Assembly: GCA_035610365.1 (NCBI GenBank)
Contig: CM069432.1
Span: 165,476,035-165,540,034, forward strand
Origin: Aquatica leii
Taxonomy: Eukaryota; Arthropoda; Insecta; Coleoptera; Lampyridae
Direction of reading: 5' to 3'
DNA: 64,000 nucleotides
Part shown: positions 11,986 to 24,035 of the stretch, in pieces
How the letters are laid out: each line of letters starts with the position of its first letter
Numbering within the stretch: position 1 is the first letter of the stretch
Program-made: the position numbers and the translations under genes
The notes under the pieces: generated by a model
The model's input: the letters and a program-made list of their open reading frames with translations, nothing else
What the model was told of the DNA's origin: nothing
The model's database searches: none

Positions 11986-12760
11986 AGGCGTGGCACACCA
12001 AAATTGCATTTATTATTCGATATTTCAATTATTCTCTCAATTTTAAGCAAAATTTGTAAAAAAGCCTAAAGTACCAAAATTCAATCCTTTTTGGGTTATC
12101 TAATTTTCAAATTTGATTCAGATATTCCCGTACCTCAATTCCAAAATGAGAAGGTGCTTTATCCTGCTAAAACCATATTTCTTCGGCTGGTATATTTGGA
12201 TTGTTACTGTTTGAAAATAATTGACTAAAGTTTGAAACAATTGATTTTTGCAAAAGTTTAAATTTCCGTTTATGCAATATGGTCCTACGGTATGTCCACC
12301 AATAATACTACACCAAACATTTACTTTTTGAGGTATTTAAATATGAACTTGTTCTATCCAATGTGGATTTTTGCCTGACCAGTACCTACAGTTGTGTCGG
12401 TTCACTTGTCCGTTCAAACAAAATGTAGATTTGTCAGAGAACAAAATATTGTTAGCAAAGTTAGAACTTTGGCGCAACTCTATAATAGCTTCACAAAGCT
12501 GAACTCTTCAATCAAAATAGTGTTCATTCAGTTTTTGCAATAGATGAATTTTATATAGACGTAAAAAACACTGCCACTATCGTAAGAACCATTCAAAGGG
12601 TTTGAAACTGTAGATTTGGATATTGATTCCTGGTCAGGATGCTACGCATTAAACATAATCACCACTTTAGGAAAACTTCCTGTTCAGCACTATACCCTAT
12701 CATCATTAAAATTTCGATACGATTGGTTTCACTCAAACTTGCCATTTTGCACAAAAACTA
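11986..12760 (-). pseudogene. Decayed Tc1/mariner-superfamily transposase
   Basis: The minus-strand translation contains, in order, LNEHYFD and QLCEAIIELRQ, the first catalytic block NNILFSDKSTF (Asp kept, Glu changed to Lys), then NRHNCRYWSGKNPHW, VNVWCSIIGG and VGPYCINGNLN. This is the layout of the widespread insect Tc1/mariner-related family with an N-terminal DUF4817-type region. Several frameshifts and stops break it; the second catalytic block (DGAPAH-type) is not found. It sits just upstream of the I-like LINE on the other strand. Confidence 0.7.
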
Positions 12761-13131
12761 TTTACATTAAATGAATGTTTGACAAAGAAACAATGCAGCG
12801 TTTCTAACGTACTTTCACTCGCGTATTAGCACTTAAAGTGTATACTTGCTTGTGTGATTTTGAGGAAAATTTATTTTGTAATTAATTATTAAATCTGTTC
12901 TTTGTGATTGTCTTTACTAATAATAATCAAATTTGGTCACCTCATGTTTAAACCACCGCCTGACTCGACACGTAAGTTTAAATAGTAACAATTCTAGTAA
13001 TAATTATAATTTTAACATTAATAATCACTCTAATTTTAATAACTCTTACAGTGATTTAAACAATAAATATAATAAATCAGATAATGGGCTTTATTGCGTA
13101 TATGTATATAGAACAGGTTAATAAAAACATG

Positions 13132-13740
13132 GAAAGATTACATCCGATACGAAAAGGTCACTATCTGCATTCCGGCAATGTTTTCAAACATCCTATTACC
13201 GACATTAAAGCCATAGGAACCAACTGAGTTAAAATTTTGTTTAATAATTACGAAATGGCATTGATTGAAAACAGCTTAATTGCGTACATTCCCACTTTCT
13301 TCAAGCAGCGTAAAGGACTGGTAAAAATGGTAGACACGTTTTTTAATGAGGAGTATTTAAAAAACAATATCGAATCCATACAAAAAGTTATGAATGTTCA
13401 AAGGATGATTAAACGGATTACAGATACATACGGCACGACAAAAGTTGTAAAACGTCAAATAATTATAATTCCATTTTTAGGTAACACATTATCAAAAAAT
13501 ATTCGCATTAACAGTGTAGATTTTGTTGTTGAACCGTACAGATACCCGATAGTACAATGCGGAAATTGTTTACGTTTTGGACATAACAGTAAATTATGTA
13601 AAGGATCCCTTCGTTGTAAGATATGTGGAGAAGGTCATTTAGAATCAGAATGTACAAAAAACAGTATTTGTGTTCATTGAAAAAACAATGAACACTGCTC
13701 TACAGATAAAAAGTGTCCAGTCTTTATAAAAAAAACATAA
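13132..13740 (+). pseudogene. LINE ORF1 (gag-like, CCHC zinc knuckles)
   Basis: The best open part is 13237-13680 (147 codons). Its C-terminal third has two consecutive zinc knuckles, CGNCLRFGHNSKLC and CKICGEGHLESEC, followed by further Cys/His residues after the stop, as in nucleic-acid-binding ORF1 proteins of I and Jockey elements. Upstream in another register, MERLHPIRKGHYLHSG extends the gag domain toward the 5' end past a frameshift. It binds element RNA in relatives; this copy is inactive. Confidence 0.7.
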
Positions 13741-14830
13741 AATTAAAAAAATAATGGCTTTTCATTCAAGGAGGCGGAAACTTTAGTAAATAACCCTTCA
13801 TACAGTAAAATAAGTACAAACAATAGATTTGCAATCTTAAACACTCTCCAAAAATACCCTCCATTACCGATTCGAGAACCTGTATTTAATTTTAACAATA
13901 ATAAAAATAGAGTTCTTAAATTAAACAATGACCGTAACATCTCTTCACCGAAAAAATGTAAAGCTCGTAATTCACTTACGTAAAATTTTGATTTTATACC
14001 TGTGGCTGCTTGCAGCAAGGAGGTCTGTTCAAAAACAGTTACTAGCACATCGGTATCTCAAGCTCACGCCAGTAGCAAACGAGAATACAGCAGTCCTAAC
14101 TATAAAGAAAACTTGATTGAACAAATAACTTTTGTTATATTTGATATTTTTAAAGTAATATTAAAAATCGTGGTTATAACCAAAACACAACTTTAAACTT
14201 CCCGGTTTCAATTTAGTAAATTTAGATAGAACAGATAGTTACGGAAGTGTAGCCTAACATAAGAGCAACAACATCCGATTGGATTAATGTATTTAGTCAA
14301 TTTGTAGGAAATGTTATTAGAGGTGGTGATTTTAATCAGATCATGGATTGTGGGGTTCATCTAAAGATGATGCTGAAAGTAACATACTTTATAACGCGAT
14401 AGATTCACTAGATTTAATCACTCTCAATGACGGTTCATCTACACTTATCACGCCACCAACAAAACTTTTGTCGGTTTTAGATTTGTCAATAGTTTCTAAC
14501 TCATAAGCTAGTCGTATCTCTTGGAGCCTTTTAAATGACCCAATGAATTCCGATCATCTTCCAACCAACCAAAATGGTGGGACGCTAGCTGTAATGAAAT
14601 AATTCTTAAAAAGAAAATAGCGTTACAAAAATACAAAAAAGAATCTAACCTTGATAATTATTTAAATTATAAGAGATTAGAAGCCCTAACTAAACAATTA
14701 CTACTTAAAAAAAGCAGAGAAAGTTGAAAAGCGAATCTAAACAACATTAATAAAACGACATCATCTGTAAATATTTGGAAAACTAAAAAAAACAATAAAA
14801 ATATTACAATACCATCAAACAAAACGCCAA

Positions 14831-16103
14831 ATGTCAGATTCTTTAATAAATGAACTCTTTGATAAAATAGCTCCTCCCTTTGTTTCAAACAATTTTAATA
14901 TATCTCGCTCTTCTGAAATTAACCATAGTTACAATACGATAAGAAAGAATTTTACACTACAAGAATTACAGTTAGCAATTACACAGTCACAAAATAAAGC
15001 ACCAGGATTAGATAGTTGCACCTACATTATTATTTTTAACCTACCATCAATTGCTAAAGAAATCTTACTCAACATTTTGTTGACTGACATGACAGGTGGA
15101 TAAACGGTTCTTAAATTTCTAAGCTTAAAGATATTGTAGTGGTATATTTATTAAAAGCAAGTAAAGATCCTAAATTAGTATCATCTTATCGTCCTATATC
15201 GTTAATGTCATGCATTACTAACAAACATTTGAAAAAATGATAAAAGCTCGACTGGAGTGGTACTGTGAATTCAATTCTCTTTTACTATCAAACTAAATGG
15301 GTTTCCGTAGAAACACTGGTGCACAAAATGCAATTAGTCATTTGGTAACCAATATTCAATGCGCATTATCAAAAAATATGTATTTAAGCTGTCTCTTCCT
15401 TGACTTAAATGAGGCGTATGAATTCGTTGATTTGGATATATTTTTAGGCAAACTTTGTAGATTGGAGTTAGCTGAAAAAACTGCTGCTAATATAGTTAAT
15501 TTGTATTTAAATAGAAAATTTTTTATAAGAAATCACAATAACAAATTAATTGGGCCAAGGCTTGTTCGTCAAGGTATTCCGCAAGGTTCTACACTGAGTC
15601 CCTTACTTTTTAATATTTACACGGCTAAATTACATTACATAAGAAATAATAACGTAAAATGTATTCAGTTTGCAGACGATTTTTGCTTTTACAGCATCCG
15701 TAAAACGTATGAAGAATGTAAATCAGACCTTAAACACGTAGCAAAACAACTAAAAATTGAGCTGCAATAACATGGACTTTCTCTCTATCCTGATAAAACA
15801 ACTATACTTACTTTCACCCGACACAGGCTTAAAATAGATAATTTTTTTAAAATTGGGGATTTTGTAATTCCTCTAGTGTCTACACATATATATCTAGGAG
15901 TTATTCTAGATTCTAAACTGCTGTTGACAAAACATGTAAATCATATAAAAACTAAATGTGAAAAGGGTTTAAACATACTTAAATACATATCTAAAGTAAA
16001 CTGGGGAGCAGATACTACTTCATGTATAAACTTTTATAAGGCTTACATACGTTCAATTACGGATCAACATTTTATGGATCAACATCTCAATCTAATCGTT
16101 TGA
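14831..16103 (+). pseudogene. LINE reverse transcriptase, broken
   Basis: RT motifs appear in order: YRPISLMSCIT (about 15188-15220, after a frameshift), GFRRNTGAQNAI (15300), LFLDLNEAYEFVD (motif A, 15388-15430, with Asp kept), GIPQGSTLSPLLFNIY (15573-15620) and the catalytic IQFADDF (15663-15684), then YLGVILDSKL (15892). The FADD box is intact, but at least three stops and frameshifts divide the domain (15103, around 15240-15296, 15768). Identity as RT is secure; clade placement depends on the following RNase H. Confidence 0.8.
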
Positions 16104-16298
16104 TACTAGACCGTTTACAATACAAAGCTCTTAGAATATGTATGTATCGGTGCTATCCGTTCACCACCATGTAATGTCATTTTAGCAGAAGCCTAAAAAC
16201 CTCCCCTCTCCCTAAGAAGATATCATTTTGCTAACAAAACTATAGTTAAAATCAGAACGTTTGACAGTGTTTTACTAGAAAAAGTTCACATACTAAGT

Positions 16299-16616
16299 TT
16301 GCATTGTTTGACTAATAAATATTGGAAAATTAAAAACAATCCCCCGTTAGTAAATGCCTATTTAACTACGCTAGCATTTTTGTCTATCAAACCACAGTTA
16401 AAAATACCATACTTTCGGTTACCTTATGATGTTTCTGCAAGTAAGTGCTCAGTCATAATTCCAGTGTACACTCAGAACTGCTCTATTAACAAATACATAT
16501 TTAGCAGTATCAATAGTAAATACGATAGATTTTTACGTATCGCTACAGATGGATCTAAAAATAGAGATAGTGTTGGGGCTGCATTTTGTGTTTTTTCTTT
16601 AAGACCTTATATATAA
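16299..16616 (+). pseudogene. LINE C-terminal region with start of RNase H
   Basis: An open stretch ends with IATDGSKNRDSVGAAFCVFS, which matches the first catalytic strand of RNase H (TDGSK..., with the metal-binding Asp), and stops at 16614-16616. The remaining RNase H motifs are absent. Confidence 0.6.
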
Positions 16617-17400
16617 AAACGTATTGTTTAGTGCTTTACAGCATTATCAAATTGTCCTTTGCTTAATATCAATTAACTCAAAATAGTTCGTAACTGATTA
16701 GGTTTGCGTAAAGTAAAAATAATTAAGTAGTAAACCACGTGACGTGTGACGTAACCGTTATTAAACGGTGTATTAAATTTTTTTTGAAATTTGAATTTAA
16801 TATTCTAGTTACAAACCGTATTTCTTGAATCTGTAAATTCAATCTTATTCATTTTTTTAAATTTTACTTTTAAACTAAAATTGACAACGTAGTAAGTTCA
16901 TGTGAACCAACTTATAATCATTTAAAACGTTTCAGATATTTTTTGATATTGTATAACATGAATAATTTTAGTTTTAATTAAATTTTATAAACAAATAAAA
17001 CTTATTTCTTAAAGAAAACAACATTACAAAAATTTTAGTCTTTTGAAAATCTGAAAATTTTACATTTTTATAATATTTAACAGAAACAATGTGATACATG
17101 TGACTGTAAGAACATCTTGATTGGTAATAGTAATAATTTAATTTTTAATCGTAAAAAATATAACTATATAATGTTAATGCAGAAAATTGTTACTACTAAG
17201 TTTTTAACTTTTACTTACAAAAATAGTGGTACTTGTATAAAATCGTTAAAACTTTTAAAATAAAAATAGATAAACTAAATCATACGTTTCTATGTTTTTT
17301 AATCAACAAAACAAATGTCAAAAATTTTAAGTGCAGTTTAAATTAATACACATATTTTTGTAAAATTCTTAGTAGTAAAATTTACATTAAAAGTTTTAAA
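16617..17400. other. AT-rich DNA upstream of alpha-tubulin
   Basis: No coding sequence. It should hold the tubulin promoter, but no single TATA or initiator site stands out in such AT-rich sequence. Confidence 0.5.
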
Positions 17401-18805
17401 ATGGTAAGCGACAACAAATTTAACTATGTGCATTTAAATGTTATTATTTTAGCGTGAAATAATTTCAATTCATGTAGGTCAAGCTGGAATTCAAATCGGT
17501 AATGCTTGTTGGGAATTATATTGCCTTGAACATGGAATTCAACCTAATGGACAAATGCCGTCAAATGTATACTTTAGAGGGGCTGATAGTAACTTTAGCA
17601 CATTTTTTTTAGAAACCGGATGTAGTAAATACATTCCGAGAGCTATATTTGTAGATTTAGAACCAACAGTTGTTGATGAACTTAGAACAGGACAATATCG
17701 TGCATTGTTTAATCCAAAACAACTGATATGTGGAAAAGAAGATGCAGCAAATAACTATGCTCGTGGTCATTACACGGTAGGGTCTGAAATTATTAATTTT
17801 TGTTTGAATAGAATTCGACTCTCCGTTGAACAATGTGAAAGAATGCAAGGATTTCTAATTTTTCATTCTTTTGGTGGAGGAACTGGTTCAGGATTTACAT
17901 CTTTACTAATGGAAAGACTTAGTACAGAATACGGCAAAAAATCAAAATTAGAGTTAGTAATATATCCATCCCCAACAATAACTACTGCTGTAGTAGAACC
18001 ATACAACTCTATTTTGACTACTCACACTACATTAGAACACTCTGATTGTGCATTTATCATAGATAACGAAGCAATTTATGATCTTTGTCGAAGAAATTTA
18101 GAAGTAATTCGTCCAACTTATCAAAACTTAAACAGATTAATTGGACAAATTATATCGTCTATAACAGCGTCACTGCGTTTTCAAGGCGCTTTAAATGTAG
18201 ACTTGGCCGAATTTCAAACAAATCTTGTGCCATATTCTAGAATACATTTTCCATTAATTACATATGCCCCTATAATAACTGCTTTTAAAGTTTATCATGA
18301 GCAATTAACGGTCGGTGATATAACAAATGCATGTTTTGAACCACACAGTCAAATGGTCAAGTGCGATCCTAGACGTGGAAAATACATGGCTTGTTGTTTG
18401 CTTTATAGAGGTGACGTAGTACCGAAAGATGTTAACGACGCAATCGGGCGAATTAAAGGAAAGAAAAATATTAATTTTGTAGACTGGTGTCCAACTGGAT
18501 TTAAAGTTGGTATAAATTCTCAACCACCTACAACCGTACCTGGTGGAGATTTAGCTAAACTCAATAAATCAGTATGTATGTTGTCAAATACTACGGCAAT
18601 AATAGATGCTTGGTCACGACTCAATCTCAAATTTGATTTAATGTTTGCAAAACGGGCATTTGTACATTGGTATATAAGCGAAGGTATGGAAGAAAATGAG
18701 TTTAAAGACGCAAGAGATAATTCGGCTGCCTTAGAAAAAGATTATAACGAAGTTGATGCAGATTCTACGTATTGTAATTGTTCAAGTACTTGCAGCAGTT
18801 ATTAA
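17401..18805 (+). CDS. Divergent alpha-tubulin, two exons
   Basis: An alpha-tubulin, the GTP-binding subunit of microtubules. Exon 1 is just the ATG (17401-17403). A 49-bp intron (17404-17452, GTAAGC...TTTTAG) follows, and exon 2 runs from 17453 to TAA at 18803-18805, giving 451 residues, the usual length. An intron right after the start codon is common in animal alpha-tubulin genes. Conserved parts include [14 protein letters not shown] at the N-terminus, the GTP loop GGGTGSG, the catalytic Glu in [12 protein letters not shown] and KRAFVHWY near the end. Oddities: residue 40, normally the acetylated lysine, is Val in a rewritten loop. The tail after DYNEVDADS is [12 protein letters not shown], with no glutamates for polyglutamylation, though a terminal Tyr remains. 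The frame is intact throughout, so selection is likely. Such divergence is typical of tissue-restricted paralogues, for example in germline; that is an inference. Confidence 0.95.
17404..17452 (+). other. 49-bp intron directly after the tubulin start codon
   Basis: GTAAGC donor and TTATTTTAG acceptor. Removing it joins ATG to CGT GAA ATA, giving the canonical MRE start of alpha-tubulin, which is strong support for the splice. Confidence 0.92.
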
Positions 18806-19220
18806 AACAAATCTTTGTTTTTATACTAAAGTATTGCTTTATAAAATCAATTGAATTTCGTGTAGTTTGTAGTTCTTTTACTTTATAAAGTTAAAACAAT
18901 TATTAACTTACAAGTATTAGAACGTATTAAATTTTATGTGTTTAAAATCACATTAAAGCAGTAGCCAGTATATATTTTGAAAAAATAATAAACTATAAAA
19001 ATAAATCTTTTAAGAATTAATTTGTATAAAATTTATTAAATAAAAAATTGTTTTAACAAATGTCTTACATTGTTAAATACAACTAATACTAAACAAAAAT
19101 GCGTCTTTGGTAAAATTATATGATACAGCTAACAAACTTCATAAAAAGTTTTATTGTCAAATTTATCACTGGGCAAGGTAACAAAATGAATACCAGATAG
19201 TAGAGTTTTAATAACTCATA
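18806..19220 (+). other. Tubulin 3' untranslated region and spacer
   Basis: No coding sequence. AATAAA-type polyadenylation signals occur at 18987-18992 and again near 19000, about 180 bp after the stop. Which is used cannot be told. Confidence 0.45.
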
Positions 19221-19460
19221 AAAATGCACAAATGTAAAAAAAACACCATATAAACTAATTTATTTGCATTTTAAAGCTTAAAACGGTTAGTTGCAAGTTC
19301 AGCTGATGTAGTGTACTATCAGTACTATGTGAATCTAATTTTATAAAAGAAAACTTGTAGAAAAATAAACATTTGATGTTATTGTGCATATAATATAAAA
19401 AAATTAATAGTACAGGCTATATAGAAAAATTATATAAAGTACGATAGAGGAAGAATAACT
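19221..19460 (+). repeat. Left copy of 231-240 bp direct repeat flanking a transposase
   Basis: Begins AAAATGCACAAATG and ends GGAAGAATAACT. It is nearly identical to 21583-21813 in the same orientation. The main difference is an extra 9 bp here, created by a repeated GTACTAT; other changes are single bases. No ORF. Confidence 0.9.
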
Positions 19461-19851
19461 GTGCTACCAAGCTTACAAAAACCCCGGAAAATATGCGTAC
19501 TAATTTAAAGAACAAATTGTGTTGACCAATCATATAGCGCGATTCGTTAAAGTACATTTAAAATCATAAGCATTTATTTATTAATTTTGTCGACATTTTG
19601 GTTTTTATTTACGTTGTTATTTTGGCTTTTCATATTACTTTTTGCTTTTATATTTGAATTTTTGTCTTGATTGTGAACAAATCTGTTCTTTTTAGAACAA
19701 TATATTCCAATTTACATTTAAAATATTTGGTAAGTATTTTTAGGTTAAAATTATTTCTAATTAATTTGTAACACAAAAAAAGTTATTTCTTTTGGTTATA
19801 GTAAAAAAGCAGCAATAATTCAAGTAAAATTTTGTATTACAGTTTAAAACC

Positions 19852-21213
19852 ATGGAAAGCAGAACCCGAAAAGTCATTCATTCGGAAGCACGAAACATTA
19901 TTCGTAATGTCATCAATTTCTTCGATAAACAGAAAGCAGATGGTCAATGGATATATCCAATCGAAAAAGCTTCTAAACTTGCTGCTGCTGTAACAGGGAA
20001 ATCTTTAAGTTTCATTAAGAAAATTCTTAAATAATCTAATGTTGCCGGAGACTCACTTTTAAGAAGTCCTGATAAGAAGCGTCGAACTGGTGCAGTGAAC
20101 AAAATTGAGTTGGATGATTTTAATCAAGGTGTTTTAAAAAGATCTGTGCATGAAATGTATAGAGCCGATCATCAAGTACCTACAGTGAAAGTGTTGTTGG
20201 AAAAAATGAAAGACAAAGCCAACTACATGGGAGAACGTGAAACTTTACGAAAGTATCTTTTAAAACTTGGGTTTCGTTACAAGAAATGCTGTAATAAACG
20301 TAAACTTTTATTGGAACGAAATGATATTGTAGCTTAGCGTTCACAATATTTAAGGAAGCTGAGAGAGAATGATGCTAAAGGCAACAATAAACAACCAGTA
20401 ACGTACTTAGATGAAACCTATATTCACCCATCATATGAAGTTAACAAGTGTTGGCAGTCCTCAAAAGAACCAAGTGTTTATTAATGTGATCGAACTGAGC
20501 AACGACATATTATAGTGCATGCAGGTGGCTCATATGGGTTTGTAAACAACGGTCTTCTAATTTTTAAATCACAAACTAGATCTGGTGACTATCATGACGA
20601 TATGAATCATACAAATTTTATGCAATGGCCGGAGAAGCAGCTTATTCCAAATCTACCCCCTAATGGTCTCATTGTAATGGATAATGCACCTTATCACTTA
20701 AAACAAATAAACAAACCTCCAACTCAAAGCAATCGTAAAGAAGATATTCGTTCGTGGTTGGAAGCAAATGGAATTTCTACAACAAGTGAAATGCGAAAAG
20801 CAGAACTATTAATTTTAGTCAAACAGCATCCTACATCAAAAGTTATTTTGTTGAAAAATTACTTAGTGATCATGGACATACTGTTGTTAGATTGCCTCCT
20901 TACCATTGTGATTTAAATTCAATTGAATTTATATAGAGTTTCGTAAAAAGAAAAGTCGCAATGAATAATGTGGCACAACGAGGAAGTGATATCAAAAATT
21001 TAGTTCGAAATACATCTTTTGAAATTGCAAATGAAGAATGGCGAAAACAGTGTAATCATGTGTCACATCTCCGTAAAGAAATGTGGAAAGCAGATTGTTT
21101 AGTTGATGAGGTTGTTGAAAGTTTGACATTTACAGTAAATAATAGTGATTCAGATAAGGACGGTTGGGAAACTCATTAAAGTGAAAGTGAATCTTCAGGT
21201 AATGATAATTAAT
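19852..21213 (+). pseudogene. DDE transposase (IS630/Tc1/mariner superfamily), broken
   Basis: Starts at ATG 19852 and reads, with interruptions, to the acidic tail ending near 21213. An N-terminal DNA-binding part (19852-20337) includes TLRKYLLKLGFRYKKC. The first catalytic Asp is in TYLDETYIH (about 20400-20427), the second in LIVMDNAPYH (about 20665-20697), and the third carboxylate in DLNSIEF (about 20913-20933). Between the second Asp and the Glu is an inserted helical segment (IRSWLEANGI to ELLILVKQ). Stops at 20032, 20335 and 20482 and a frameshift near 20840-20870 inactivate it, but decay is light. An AATAAA lies at about 21317. Flanking 231-240 bp direct repeats, not inverted repeats, border the region. 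A second, older copy lies at 59745-60600. Confidence 0.8.
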
Positions 21214-21582
21214 TAATGATTGACCTTACAGTGTCATTTAATAACTAAGAGATAAGGCATTTTTATGTATTTTGTACCGAAATAAGTGTTTACTTTTCTG
21301 CTTTGTAATTTTTTCAATAAAAGATTTATTAAAAACCGTACTAATTGTGGTTATTGTAGTTTTAATTAATGATTAGATTAAAATAAGATGTTTATACAGT
21401 GATCAGGATTGTTCATGTTTTATACGAACATTTTTAAATTTTTTTTTTAACTACAACTTATGCAACCAATTATGCAGTCGAGTACTACTCGTTTGCTTGT
21501 TGCCTAATTTTAAAAATTAGCGCCGAAATACTTTTTCATCAGACTATACCTTGTACGATACGCGCTTGGTCAAACTGTAATG

Positions 21583-21813
21583 AAAATGCACAAATGTAAA
21601 AAAACACCATATAAACTAATTTCTTTGCATTTTAAAGCTTAGAACGGTTAGTTGCAAGTTCAGCTGATGTAGTGTACTATGTGAATCTAATTTTATAAAA
21701 GAAAATTTGTAGAAAAATAAACATTTGATGTTATTGTGCATATAATATAAAAAAAATTAATAGTACAGGCTATATAGAAAAATTATATAAAGTACGATAG
21801 AGGAAGAATAACT
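21583..21813 (+). repeat. Right copy of 231-240 bp direct repeat
   Basis: Matches 19221-19460 over its whole length in direct orientation, lacking 9 bp between two GTACTAT motifs. Sequence outside the repeats is unrelated on either side (AACTCAT before the left copy, CTGTAATG before the right). Confidence 0.9.
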
Positions 21814-23366
21814 TGTAGAGCAAAAACTACATTCGGTTTTTCATCTTGATTTGGTCCTCAGGTATTATTCAAAAATTATTAAACAATTTGTAATTTTTTA
21901 TTTTCAGTTATTATAATTGTTATAACTGATATTGATGTTAGAAGTTTTGTCATTTAAATTTTAGTAAATAATTTGGTTACTATATACAAAATAATTAACT
22001 ATAATAACATATCATAGTATCATCAAATTAAATGTATGCTAAAATACTGCTAAAACACTTCAGTAGCTGTACAGTTTATTTTCTGAGACATTGAAAGAGG
22101 CACCAAACAAATATATGTATTTAGATTTATGAGATAACATATTTATTTTCCATGCTCATATTTTAGGAAAAAATCTAAATACAATCTGGTTTTATGAAAA
22201 TCAAGAATGCATCAAAATACATTTTAGATAAATTTAAACATACAACGTACTTTTAAATATATTCATTTTTCATTGCTTTTATTGCGTAATATTAATAAAT
22301 ATTTTGTGAAATAATTTAAAGTAAGTTATAAACTAAAGTTTCTAATCACTCTTTTAAGTTACTGTAATTTGTTAGTTAAAGAATACATCCCATTGAGGTT
22401 AGATGTAACGGATTATAAAATATCAATATGAAGTTGCAAAGCAAACCTCTTAAATTAGGCTGACAAATAACACATTTCTTGAGAACAATGCTGACTTAGA
22501 CCATTTTGATGAATTTAACAAACGCGAATAGCAAGCTGTCAAGTGCAAATGTACCCAGTATCAGACTGAAAACATCTGCCCGCGTTATTAAAATTAGATT
22601 TTTTTATTAGTATAATTTTTTATGTACATTATATTACAAAAACAGTCGATGTACAGTTTCCTAGGTTAAACTTCGTATTAAAAAATTTGAAAAAATGTAT
22701 TTCATTGCTGTAATTATTTTCCCTCCGCTACACTTAAAAAAATAAAATACCTATTGTTTTAACCATCCAACAATTTTCATACTGTAATTTTAGCTACGCG
22801 TTTTCTTTTGTTATACTTGATAGAATTACATATTTAAAATTTTAACATAAAGAAAATCTGTAATACATTATTGCTATTAAATAACAACTTAAATGTTATT
22901 ACAAAAACAATCAATTCTTATTAGTTTCTGCTATACAAGACTTGCGCTATTCGTTCTCTTACATATGATAAAATTTGAAAGCAATTTAGCAAACCAGTGT
23001 TCACACAATTTTTTAGCAACTTTTTTAAATGCCGTAAGTATTTTGTTCAATCTAGTAATCAATTTTTTTGTGCATTCTCTTGTAAAACTTTACCCTTAAT
23101 AACAGATTTTTCTAAAAAAATTAACACATACCAGCAGCTTTTTACTTTACTACGACTTTAATAATATTTCCTGATTTTGAGTGAACGGTTAACAGTAATT
23201 AAACATTATTTAGTACAATTTTTAAAATAACAGAAATAATCTATCATGTTTAAGATGTCAATGTTTCATTGGTTTTAATTTTTGTAACATTTTTTGTAGC
23301 ATCAGACTATTAAAGTAATTTACTTTATTTTGCATTTTCTAAACGCAAATGTTCATTATAAGAGGG
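21814..23366. other. AT-rich intergenic DNA
   Basis: One 68-codon ORF (22893-23099) contains hydrophobic stretches and no recognisable domain. Nothing else is supported. Confidence 0.5.
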
Positions 23367-23675
23367 TTAAAACCAAGGTCCGTTTATGTATTGGTTAAAA
23401 CAGTTTTGAGTATTGAAACCACTACTTATTTTAAGTGAGGTTTTTTTATTATTTTTATGTTTTTTTGCTCCAAAAGATGGCATGGGTTCACTAGTAGAAG
23501 TACTCGGCTGAGGTAAATTAACTAAATTAAACATTCGCTCTATTTCAATTTTTCCTTTTAGAGATGTTTTAATATATCCCTCTACTATCGCAAAATATTT
23601 CTAAACTTTATGGTTTTCAATTGTTACCAAGTTTTTGCCTTTATTGGCTGCTTTCATTATGCGCCATTTTACAAA
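23367..23675 (-). pseudogene. Coding-like fragment with one stop, family unknown
   Basis: On the minus strand from ATG at 23657 to TAA at 23367-23369, a frame of about 97 codons has one internal stop. It reads lysine-rich with ENHKV, then KIEIERMFNLVNLPQPSTS and a Ser/Lys tail. The composition is coding-like compared with its surroundings and may be part of a retroelement ORF1, but no motif identifies it. Confidence 0.3.
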
Positions 23676-23879
23676 TTAAAATTAATTGAAAATTGTAATA
23701 GAATTGTAATGGTTAATTTATTGTTTAAATTAAAGTTTATTATTCTAATAACTTCTAGGTGTTAATTTGATCTTTTGCAATTTTTTTACGTATCCGCTGC
23801 TAAATTTAACGCATGGAATTCTTCATCTTGTTCAGATGCCTACGAAAGCTCTGAACTGCTCTTATTGCGAGATAATAAC

Positions 23880-24035
23880 GTGCAATTGCAAAAAAGCAAG
23901 ATGCAATTGCAAGGCACTAATGTGAAATTGTTAAATTACTAAGATGCAATGTTAGATAACTTGCAATTGCGATTCAATTTCTTGAAAATAAGTCGCAATT
24001 GTGAGATACTGTACCATGCAATTGTTAAATAGCAG
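23880..24035. repeat. Cluster of GCAATTG motifs
   Basis: About five GCAATTG words plus several one-mismatch variants (GCAATG, GAAATTG) occur within 155 bp at irregular spacing. They do not form a clean tandem array. Confidence 0.5.

Larger units (their letters stand above)
12933..16616 (+). mobile_element. Decayed I-like LINE retrotransposon (gag, endonuclease, RT, RNase H)
   Basis: Co-oriented fragments occur in the order expected of an I-group non-LTR element: an Asn-rich ORF1 start and gag-like region with zinc knuckles (to about 13740), an apurinic-type endonuclease remnant (14280-14560, SSDHLPTN near its end), reverse transcriptase (14831-16103) and an RNase H start (16530-16616). Every domain is broken by stops and frameshifts. 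The RNase H domain separates it from Jockey elements. The 3' end stops inside RNase H at 16616, with no tail or target duplication seen, so it is probably 3'-truncated or eroded. Confidence 0.7.

Noticed and set aside
22893-23099. 68-codon ORF with hydrophobic segments
   Set aside because: Suggested a receptor fragment at first, but there is no motif and the internal GTAAGT would interrupt it; no supporting neighbouring exon.
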